From Torymus aiolomorphi (taxonomy: Eukaryota; Arthropoda; Insecta; Hymenoptera; Torymidae): a DNA stretch of 64,000 nucleotides. Of this stretch, positions 14,701 through 26,700 are shown one piece after another (position 1 is the stretch's first letter; each line of letters opens with the position of its first letter). The notes beneath the pieces were generated by a model, which saw only the letters and a program-made list of their open reading frames with translations, had not been told where the DNA came from and searched no databases. Location: positions 9,829,101 to 9,893,100 of the forward strand of contig CM070877.1 in the NCBI GenBank assembly GCA_036365515.1. Direction: 5' to 3'. Made by a program: the position numbers and the translations under genes.

Positions 14701-17700
14701 TAGTAACCCAAGGGTTGCGGGTTCGATTCCCGGTTAGGTCGAAAATTTTATGTAAGTTTTTTTCTGCGATAATAATAATGCGATTAATTTAAAAGACAAG
14801 TTTCTTTAATGAAAATGCGAAAATTTATAATATTAAAGAGTTTATATGCATAAATTAACAATTGCTGCTGACACAACATAAAGACGGTGAGGTAAGTAAA
14901 TATATTATAATAAATTTGAATCAATATCAAGGAGCGCGGGAGCGCTCCGAAGGCAAGTTTATAGAAGAGCCTTAGGACGACCGCGCTATCATATACATTG
15001 AAATGGGTGTCCGAAAAATTCAATGCGCCTATATACCTATTGTGTTAGTTTCAACTATATAACATATCCCTCTTAATCGAAAGCCATTTCATTGCTCTAC
15101 TCAAATCGAAAGATTTTATTTAAAAATATTATCTCGTTCAAAAGATACAGACAACTGAATTATTTTATGTTCGTTTTCCTTTCAGAATTTTCGTCTTTTT
15201 CTTCCGGCATCCGGTTTGCAGCTCTTACGACATTTCCGGTTGACGTCTATACCTTACGCCTGTATATCTATATATAAACACACACATGACACATCTGGCC
15301 GACCTAACCTTATGTGAATGTTATTGTGAGACCTATGAGACCTTATATACATGTAGTATAAAAAGTTATAATCAACTCGTCAAGTTAATTTATGACATAT
15401 TTATACATTAACAAATGTTATTTCGTGAGTTAGTTAATTTAATAATAAGTATGTAACGATCTCAAATATGCAGCCAGTGATGAGAATTCAAAAGAATTTT
15501 AATCTATTCTTTGTGTATCAATGGGGAAAATAATCAACGGGGAAAATAACTTTTATCAGATAAGTACTTACAGGCTAAATGTTAAATAGCTAAAAACATT
15601 TTATAAAAATTGATACTTTGTGTGATTTTTTATTTTTACAGATATTATACCAGAAGATTATTTGGAGTATTTTCAAGATATGGATGTATATATGTTATAT
15701 AGAATTATATTAAAGAAAATAGTAAGAAATCATATAAGTAGTACTACTCAAGAAAGAAAAAAAACCTAATCAATATTATTATGAAAGAGCAGAGAATTAT
15801 TACTATTTACAGCACAATATTCTTCAAGATATCCTCAACATGAAAATTTTTCATACGACCAGATTTAATTTTAGAAAAACAAAGATCTAAGATGTTTATA
15901 ATTATTAGACAGTATTAGATTAAAAGTACGAAAAAGTATTTTGTTCTGAATTGAAGTAAGTTCTTAAAAAAATAGGAAAAGGAAATTGTGATTTTTGGTT
16001 ATAGTTGCAAATTATATTGGCGACAAATAATGTAGTGATTATTAATTAAAAAATAATATCTAATCAGTGTTTTGTGTACTAAATAAAATAAAATACCAAT
16101 ATGATGTGTTGCATGAACTGCATTCAAATATTATTGAAAATAAGTGTTTAAAAAGTGATATCGACTCAGTGTTTTACGTAGTAAATACAAAACTGTTCTG
16201 GTGTGATGTGTTTAAAGTGCTTGTAATAAAATTTTAAACCTTTATTAAAAATGAGTTTCAAATGCTTTGAGGATAGAAAATGTGAGTATTAATAAATAAC
16301 TATATTTTATGAGGTTCATATAAACTTCATAATAAGCTATGGCATACAAGAAAATATTGCTAAGTGATGCGTTATTTTAATACAAGAACAGATGTTTAGG
16401 AATAGAATTATATCAAAGAAGATAGTAAGAATATCGTACTACTCAAGAAAGAAAAATCAAATTAATATTATTATGAAAGAGCAAAGAATACATACTATTT
16501 ACAACACAATATTTTTCAAGTCGTTCTCTATGTATCCTCAACATGAAAATTTTTCATATGATCAGATTTAATTTTAGAAGAATATTATTAATTTTTTTTG
16601 ATAATTTACAGAAGTAATATAGAGTATTTTAAATGAAGAAAATAAAAGAAGTGGATAAATAAGTGATTTTAAAATAAATTCATGTGTGTCATATAAACAG
16701 TATATTAGTGAATGAATATCTTCACAGGTTTTGTTTTGCAAGGAATAGATTGTGCAATATCATGAATATAAGCAACATAACAGGACATGTTTGCGATATT
16801 TGCAAAACACTGCTGTGGATATTTGTCAAATCATTATGCATTACGGCCACCAAAAGATTATGTTCAAGTCTGTCAAAGTATGCAACCTCCTGTAGTAAGT
16901 AGAGGCAGAAATACTGTGGCAGTTATCCCTCTAGCAAAGCATCGTTCTACTTTATGGTGAATGTCAGTGTTAGTGAACTTATGCACAATAAAGAAGGAAG
17001 ATGTAATAATCTTGGTTAAAAAATGTTTCCGCAAGAATACTTCAACTGTAAAAAAGGATCATCTAAAAAATTTGTGAATCATTTGTGACAGCTGACGACA
17101 TTTAAAATAAGAAGGATATCCACTTACTAAAAGCTGGAAATAGTGAGATGGAAGGTTTTTTATTAGAAGTGTTTAAATACAGAACATAAATAATTAAAAC
17201 AAAATGAGTTGTGTGATAAGTGAATTTTTAAGTAATTTATGGATACAGAATTAATATGAGAAGAATCCCTAAGCAAGTTTATAGTGTGTGAGTGAAAATG
17301 AAACATCGCGTAATCTTGAAATCACTTAGTATTGTGACATAAAACCTTGATGCTGTCCAGTGAACTTAATCTGTGGGCTTTTATATTAGTAAAATATATC
17401 AGTGAAATGTAAGTTATTTTGTGTATTTTGATAAAAGTTTTGTAAAGTCGAAAGCATAAATAATTAATATAAAAGGAGTGAATAAATAAATCAATTTAAA
17501 AATGCATTTTATATAAAATAAAAAATATGTTTACTGTGTGATCTATAATGTGGATGTAGGGTCTAAATGCAATTGAACCTGAAACACGAGTTTATTATAT
17601 AGCAAACTGTTTAGGACGTATCTTCTATTCATACATAACTTTATCTTATTGTGCTATTAAAGTTAGATTGTTATAATAAAATGCTGAACATATAGTACAT

Positions 17701-20700
17701 ATGAATTCGTTACAAATTTTAAGGCCACCAAAAGATTATGTTTAAGTCTGTCAAAGCACACACAGCCTCATGAAGTGGAAACCAAGAGAAATACTGTTGT
17801 AGATATTCCTTTAAAAGTAAGCTGTAGCGACTCAACCTAAGAAAGTTGGCCCGCCCAGGACATGTGAGTTTAGTTATGATAAGGAGGTTTTATCAATCTG
17901 TCGAATAATATAGAAGTACAAGAATCTTAATAAAAATATTACAATGTAATATTGTTATAGTATGTACTAACCCAGATCCACCCAGACAGAAATAAATTAT
18001 GCAGTTAATGTTAATAACTAAATATAATTTTTGTTTGCAATTTATAAATGCATGTTCTGGGACGCTAATACTTAATAAGTTTTTAAGAATTATTTGCTGT
18101 TAGAAACAGTTCTTTACAGTTATTTGTAGTTGTTTGCATGCTAACAAGAGTTATTTGCATTTTTAATAAAAAAAAAAATTGTATAGCAATTATTTGCATT
18201 TTCATTGAAAAAAAATTAATAACAGATATGAATGATATTTATAATTAAATATTAATATTGTTGTATAATTTATGCATTTTCATTGAAAAAAAAATCAATA
18301 ACAGATTATATGAATGATTATTATTATTTATAATTAAATATTAATATTGTTGTATAATTTATTTGAAAAAAAATTAATAACAGATATGAATGATTATTAT
18401 TTATAATTAAATATTAATATTGCTGTATAATTTATCTTCAAATATCGTCTATGATCGCTATATCACTACATCTTTTAAAAACTTTTGCAAGCAATTAAAA
18501 ATTATTTTCCAAAATTTTACAGTCCTTTTATAAGAACTTTTGAAAATCGTAAAAATTTCTCTCAGAAACCATAAGAATTATTTTCCGACATTTATGCAAT
18601 GCTTTAAAATGATTTACGTTTTATTTATTATGAAAAGGAATTCTACGAATGAATAATAAATTTTTGTTTTTTAATTCAATTTCTTTCTTGCGATACTGAA
18701 AGTCAAATATAAAGGAAATTGTAAAATCACTTAACGTACAGTCTTATACTTAACAAACATTGTTAAATATACTTTCACGATTAATAATTGTATTAACGTT
18801 TTATTTTATTAAAAGGGATTCTACGAATAAATAATAAATTTTTGTGTTTTCTATTTAACCTCCAGGCGGCCGGGGTGTCACCTTTTGGTGCCACCTCTTG
18901 GTTGATCGATATCTATGATCCTTTTAAAAAATTTTCTTCGGAAAATTTCTTCGAAGTATGACTCTTGGTATATGGTATATCTTCTTAAAGCTTTGAAGTG
19001 ATTTTTCTAACATAAAATCGTATAAGTACTTCTAAAAATAAACTCATGAAAGTGGTGGAATCAATTTTATGCAGGCAAGTACATTTTTATACTAAAGAGA
19101 TCATAATAATTTATAACAAACACATGAAATAAGTGGAATCAATTAAGTACAGTAGGCAAGTCAATTATTATAATAAAAAAAATATTTAAAAATAAAATTT
19201 GTTTAATATATTTACTATAAAAATTTGTATAAAAAAATAATTACATCTAACATAAAATATTACAAATACCAAAAAGTATAATTTTATAAATACGATAAAC
19301 TATAATTCAAACACAAAATGGTGAAACATTTTTGAGTAACCATTTTCTAAGTACAGATCATAAGCATTTTCTGACTAGCGTTAATCAGCGCGCTACGCGT
19401 GCCAGTGTTCGTCTTTTGTCTCGCTCTTTCCGAAATTCGAGCTGGACTCAATTATTCGATATCATTCGGGGACAGAATAGATTATCGATCGAATTCTCAA
19501 ATTATATAAGTGAAATTTTAGCTGTTTTTTTTTTTTTTTATTTAAATACACATACTTGCCGGACGCGTCGTTTCGCAGTTTTTAGGTGAACTGTAAATTG
19601 TAAATGTAAATTTGCATGGCATTATTAGTTTTCTGAAACTGTAAACGATTAATTCAAATTCGGTGTAAACGAGAACCTTAGCGGCAATAACTATACATTA
19701 GTAAGTTGAGAGGGATGTTAGCGCGTAAACCTTTAATGATTCTGAAATTACGTTGCCATGAGGCTCTACATCTTTGAAACATGAAAATTTCTAACAGGTA
19801 CCCGATATTTGACATTTACTGATGTACGTTTTTTATTTTCCGCGAGCGATTATATATTAATGCAGTATATAAACAGCTTGAACTGCGAAACGACGCGTCC
19901 GGCAAGTATGTGTATTTAAATAAAAAAAAAAAAAAAACAGCTAAAATTTCACTTATATAATTTGAGAATTCGATCGATAATCTATTCTGTCCCCGAATGA
20001 TATCGAATAATTGAGTCCAGCTCGAATTTCGGAAAGAGCGAGACAAAAGACGAACACTGGCACGCGTAGCGCGCTGATTAACGCTAGTCAGAAAATGCTT
20101 ATGATCTGTACTTAGAAAATGGTTACTCAAAAATGTTTCACCATTTTGTGTTTGAATTATAGTTTATCGTATTTATAAAATTATACTTTTTGGTATTTGT
20201 AATATTTTATGTTAGATGTAATTATTTTTTTATACAAATTTTTATAGTAAATATATTAAACAAATTTTATTTTTAAATATTTTTTTATTATAATAATTGA
20301 CTTGCCTACTGTACTTAATTGATTCCACTTATTTCATGTGTTTGTTATAAATTATTATGATCTCTTTAGTATAAAAATGTACTTGCCTGCATAAAATTGA
20401 TTCCACCACTTTCATGAGTTTATTTTTAGAAGTACTTATACGATTTTATGTTAGAAAAATCACTTCATAATTCCTATAATTGTTATGTTACAAAAATGTA
20501 CTTGTCAACATATTAGTTGATTCCACTTCGTTCATGTGTTTGTTTCAAACTATGATATTTTTGTAAAGAAGCAGAGAGAGAGGGGAGGGTAAGAAAGAGA
20601 GAAAGAGAGAGAGAGGGGGAAGAGAGAGAAAGAGTCAGAGAGGAAGATGGGGAAAGGGGGAGAAAGAGGGAGGGACGGAGGGATGGAGGGACGGAGAGTT

Positions 20701-23700
20701 CTACATATTATACAGAAAACACTTATAACTTGCCTTATTTTATACTTTCGTAGAAAGTTGTATAACTATACTATTTGTTTTCCTGATTGTTTTAAAAAAA
20801 TATTTAGCTTCTCATTAAAGTTTTTGGTACGGAGTGTGACAGATATTGAGGGAGCACTGAGAAGGAGGGTGAGAGCGAGCAAGAGTTGTATTATCCACAA
20901 ATAGCACTTTTTAACTTTCAAAGAAAAATATAATAAATAAGATTATGCGTTACATAAAGTGTTACATATCGTCGCGCGGTACGAAGAGAAGCCAACTTCT
21001 AAACTCGCGCGAAACTGGCTTTTCTTCGCCTGTAACTTCAAAGTTGGCTTTAATGCCAAATCTAAGCTGCGGCAAAGGTGAAACATTTTACTTGGAATAT
21101 TTGAGAGTTTATGAAGTCATAAATTTGGGGATTCAGTTTAGGGATTTAGAACATATTCTCACTCGGTCTCATTTAATTTTCAGTATTATTGACGATTTTC
21201 CTTTACGGTCTGCCGGAGCATCGTCATATCCACGCAGGATTAAAATATGGAATCCCGCTGCGTTCCGAAAGTTTGTGCAGTAACAGAAACTCTTCTACTT
21301 TCCGTTATTTATTATCACTTCTTATAGTTATTTCGTCCTCCGACAATTAACGCAACCATAAAATATTTGTGGGGAATGAGAAGGAAGATGTAGCTTGTCA
21401 GAGTGAAGCAGAAACAGCTGCACATTGAAGAAGATGAAATTGAGACCTAATACGTCTACCCTTATAACTGCCTCTACTGCAAAAAATAGTAAATGACGTA
21501 TTTTTTAAATAGTAAAGAAAATACGATAAAATGTTTGTAAAAATTACTAGAAAAATCTGTTATTTTAATTGTTAGGAGCTTAACTATCACAGATAGCATA
21601 CATAATAAAAATTTTATAGTTTTATTTTTTAAATATTATAATGTAGATTAGTAGAAAACCGTGTAAATATAATAAGATTTCTATTTACTATGTCAAATAG
21701 GTTATTTCTACCGCACGTTTTCTTCTCGGTGTATAGGCACCGAGCAATCTCCGCGCCACACCTAGGCTTGCTCTTACACACGTGTTATAAATACGTTTAT
21801 TTTATACTCAAGATTAGTTATTGAGCTATTGTGTTACTATTAGTTCGCTATGAAGCCATATTATTTGTGTTAGGTCATATTCATTTTTTTCTTATTATTT
21901 TTCTAATTTTTTATTGTTGGGTAAATTTTATTGAACATTTTTCTTTTCGCAATATATTTTTCTCTTTTCAATCTCATCTGTAGTTCTCTGAAAAAAGGTG
22001 TATTTTTGTAAGAAAAAACACCTTTGGCTTAATTTTTTTTTTTAATTTAAAAAAACAATTTGGAGGAAAAGTAACCACACCATAAGAAAGAGAAAGAAAA
22101 AAATTCATTGATCTATGGTTTTTTTCGGAACACCTTATCGTTCGATTATGATCAAGATAAACAGCGCTCGTTTTATGCATAATGGGCTGTTTTTTGGTGG
22201 AAGCATTGATATGCGCCCTTCACGAGCGCACACGTGAATATGCATTGCATTTGCCTAGAAGCAAATAAAAAAGTAATTATATCCAATTTTTCTATTGTTG
22301 TCTAAATAATTTAAAAGTTGCACTAATAAATATATTAACAACTTGAGTATAGATGCAATGAAATAATTATTTGCTGGTAATTAAATTTCTTTCAATATAA
22401 ATTTTAGATATTATTAAACTTTAACTCTCCCTAAAAACTCGATGAAACTGTTGTAATACAATGAGCGCAAGAAGAAAAGCATTTCTTAAATTTTAATCAA
22501 GCATCCTTTAATCTTATACAGATTGCACTTTAAACCTAAAATAAACAATTCCATTAAAATATATAATCATATATGTTTGAATTATTTATATTTTTACAAA
22601 TTATACAAAAATACGCCCCCCCCCCTGTTCTTGTCTGGCTATTATATGTGAGGCTGTATACGAGATATAGTCCCAAGTGCCTTGACGCAGGTCAAAATTT
22701 CCGCCCACGTTTCACTGGCCCAATCTCTTTTCGACCCGACCACACCTCTCTCACCTAAAATCATCTTGTCTGATTTCTTCCTTTTCGCTTACTTATTAGA
22801 CATGTAGGTACCTATCTCGTTCATCAAGTACAAATAAAACTGCGAAGGCTCAGAGGATTCAGTATACTTCAAATCACGAAGGAGCTTGGTTCGTTTGACG
22901 ACTTCTGTAGCGACAATGGACGATTTCCGATCTAGTATGCGACCACATTGCTGGTGCCAATACACGACTGCTGTCGACGTACATAAGTGTCCTATACATC
23001 CACATGAGGTAAGCATCATCGTGACGAAATGTCTTTTTTTTCATATTTTCATATTCAAAATTTTGATAGTAATACTTTTTTTAAAGTTTTGTCAATTAAC
23101 AAAAAACTGATTAATTTTTCGTGTTAGTTTTATTACATATTTGCAAAGAAATTTCTGTCTCTTTTCAGGTTCGAAAGATGGTTGTTTACGAACACTTTTC
23201 AGGACAGGTGTGGAACTCGGTCGACGACGACCTAGAAACAGAGGATTGCAGTGCCGATGATGAGATGGACAGCTCTACGAGTTCGGAGACATTGTCTAGT
23301 CCGTCGAGTGGAGACGCGGATTACGTTGAATTATGTTGTTTCAGCGCAGGGCACCGTCATTTTATTTACATAAAATCGGATAACCCATCGAGCCCGGAAA
23401 TAGATTCGGAGATGATGTTCATCGAGGAAGACCAAGATTCGGATTATGTAGAACTGAGCAATCCGCCAAGCCCTGATCCGGACGAGGCGGGATTAATAAG
23501 AAACCGTGATATAAATTACATAGAAGTGGGTAACCCGGTAAGCCCTGATCCAGACAAGGCGGGATTATTTAGATACCGTGACATACATTATGTAGAAGTG
23601 GGTAACCCGGGGATCCTTGATCTGGATGAGACGGGATTATTCACAAGAATAGGACGCCGTGATATAAATTATGTAGAAGTGGGTAACCCGGCGAGCCCCG

Positions 23701-26700
23701 AGCCCGAAATCATCGAAATTGAAGAGCCAGAGGTCATCGAGATCCCAGTAAGGCCACGTTCACCATGTGAAGTAATTCTGCTGAGTCCATAGAGTTCCTG
23801 GTAACAAGCGTTCAAAATAAAAAATTGAACCTGGTCGGATTGTGCTGATGGCCGCGATTGACGGCGTCTCCATCCTGACGTCTCAGAGCCCCAGAGTGGT
23901 GTATGGACAGCTACTTCGTGCGCGCTTATTTATTTTGAGAGAATAAGAACGAATGGATGAAATCAACAAAGTCCGCCTGTGGACTATACGTTGATATGAG
24001 CGTACGTATGTATATACTACTGTGAATTATTCTTTATAGTAAATGTTGATGTAAACGTAGGCCTGATGACATTTAGTATTTCTTTTAGATATAGGATTTT
24101 TCTTCTTGCTAGCGTATATTGTATTTTACAGACATACGCTTATATTATGTGTATATGTAATTCTTAAAGCCTGACCGCCTGGAGATTAACGAACATTGTT
24201 TAATGTGTACTTTTACTCTTAAAAAGTTGTGAAATCTCCCTCAAAAAACTTTTTACAAAGGTAAAAACTTAGGCAATTATATACACAATGTAATTATTAT
24301 CCATCCCTGTCCCTCCCCTCTCTTGCTCGCTCTCACCCTCCTTCTCAGTGCTCCCTCAATATCTGTCACACTCCGTACCAAAAACTTTAATGAGAACCTA
24401 AATATTTTTTTAAAACAATCAGGAAAACAAATAGTATAGTTATACAACTTTCTACGAAAGTATAAAATAAGGCAAGTTATAAGTGTTTTCTGTATAATAT
24501 GTAGAACTCTCCGTCCCTCCATCCCTCCGTCCCTCCCTCTTTCTCCCCCTTTCCCCATCTTCCTCTGACTCTTTCTCTCTCTTCCCCCTCTCTCTCTTTC
24601 TCTCTTTCTTACCCTCCCCTCTCTCTCTGCTTCTTTACAAAAGAATATCATAGTTTGAAACAAACACATGAACGAAGTGGAATCAACTAATATGTTGACA
24701 AGTACATTTTTGTAACATAACAATTATAGGAATTATGAAGTGATTTTTCTAACATAAAATCGTATAAGTACTTCTAAAAATAAACTCATGAAAGTGGTGG
24801 AATCAATTTTATGCAGGCAAGTACATTTTTATACTAAAGAGATCATAATAATTTATAACAAACACATGAAATAAGTGGAATCAATTAAGTACAGTAGGCA
24901 AGTCAATTATTATAATAAAAAAATATTTAAAAATAAAATTTGTTTAATATATTTACTATAAAAATTTGTATAAAAAAATAATTACATCTAACATAAAATA
25001 TTACAAATACCAAAAAGTATAATTTTATAAATACGATAAACTATAATTCAAACACAAAATGGTGAAACATTTTTGAGTAACCATTTTCTAAGTACAGATC
25101 ATAAGCATTTTCTGACTAGCGTTAATCAGCGCGCTACGCGTGCCAGTGTTCGTCTTTTGTCTCGCTCTTTCCGAAATTCGAGCTGGACTCAATTATTCGA
25201 TATCATTCGGGGACAGAATGGATTATCGATCGAATTCTCAAATTATATAAGTGAAATTTTAGCTGTTTTTTTTTTTTTTTATTTAAATACACATACTTGC
25301 CGGACGCGTCGTTTCGCAGTTCAAGCTGTTTATATACTGCATTAATATATAATCGCTCGCGGAAAATAAAAAACGTACATCAGTAAATGTCAAATATCGG
25401 GTACCTGTTAGAAATTTTCATGTTTCAAAGATGTAGAGCCTCATGGCAACGTAATTTCAGAATCATTAAAGGTTTACGCGCTAACATCCCTCTCAACTTA
25501 CTAATGTATAGTTATTGCCGCTAAGGTTCTCGTTTACACCGAATTTGAATTAATCGTTTACAGTTTCAGAAAACTAATAATGCCATGCAAATTTACATTT
25601 ACAATTTACAGTTCACCTAAAAACTGCGAAACGACGCGTCCGGCAAGTATGTGTATTTAAATAAAAAAAAAAAAAAAAACAGCTAAAATTTCACTTATAT
25701 AATTTGAGAATTCGATCGATAATCTATTCTGTCCCCGAATGATATCGAATAATTGAGTCCAGCTCGAATTTCGGAAAGAGCGAGACAAAAGACGAACACT
25801 GGCACGCGTAGCGCGCTGATTAACGCTAGTCAGAAAATGCTTATGATCTGTACTTAGAAAATGGTTACTCAAAAATGTTTCACCATTTTGTGTTTGAATT
25901 ATAGTTTATCGTATTTATAAAATTATACTTTTTGGTAAAAATTTCAACTACAAACTGTGTAGCATTATTAAATTTTGTAACAATTTTTTATTTTTACAAA
26001 ATAAAATAATTTGTTAAATAAAAAGAAAAAAAAATTATTTTTCAACCAAGTAAATAATGTTTTGACCTAAGTAAAATTTTACTAGAAATTTCAAATACGT
26101 TTATGTTAAGTTTTATGCATTCAATTGAAATTTCAGTTTACGGCAATTTTTTTTAATAGGTAGCAATTAAATTTTCCAGTTCATTAATTGTAATGCAAAT
26201 TTGCATTAATTGTAATGCAGATTTGCCTTAATTGTAATGCGGATTTGAATTAAGAATAATGCACATTGCATTAAATTCAATTTACTTGTACATTAAATTT
26301 CATATTTTTTCTAAAACAAGCTGCATTAAAAATAATGCACATTGCATTAAATTTAATGTATATTTACATTAAATTTACGTTACGCCCTTAAACTGTTTTA
26401 ATGCACCTGCTTGAAATTTGCTTCCAGCACATGTACATTAAAGTTAATGTAACTTTTTTTTACAGAATTCATTTCAAAATTTACATTAAAAGTAATATAA
26501 AATTGCTTTAAAATTAATATTCATTTGCATTAAAATTCATTTACGTCATTAAACTACTTTAATGTACACTAGTGAAATTTGCTTCCAGCACATGTACATT
26601 AAATTTAATGTAAAATTTTTAACAGTGTAACTGTGATTGGAAAGGAAAAATATTAGTAAATCTTCACATGCAATGCAAGCGCCACAAAATATGCTTTATT

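Larger units (their letters stand above)
18859..24185. mobile_element. Candidate 5.3-kb piggyBac-like TTAA-bounded segment
   Basis: Left: TTAA (18855-18858) then CCTCCAGGCGGCCGGG, followed by a subterminal palindrome GGTGTCACCTTTTGGTGCC. Right, read inward: TTAA (24186-24189) then TCTCCAGGCGGTCAGG. The two ends match at 13 of 16 positions in inverted orientation. The end-plus-palindrome layout resembles the 138-bp MITE at 4,821. No piggyBac transposase ORF is present. The short repeats and lack of a subterminal palindrome on the right leave doubt. Confidence 0.4.

Noticed and set aside
14663..14742. Functional tRNA gene
   Set aside because: Promoter boxes are present but acceptor and anticodon stems do not pair; called SINE-like instead.
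20945..21283. ORF of 112 codons after inverted-repeat copy 1
   Set aside because: No motif, no splice partner; composition like surrounding repeat DNA.
19332..25872. ORF starting MSNHFLSTDHKHFL, present four times
   Set aside because: The four copies simply follow the inverted repeats and palindrome arms; the reading frames end in homopolymers and show no family.
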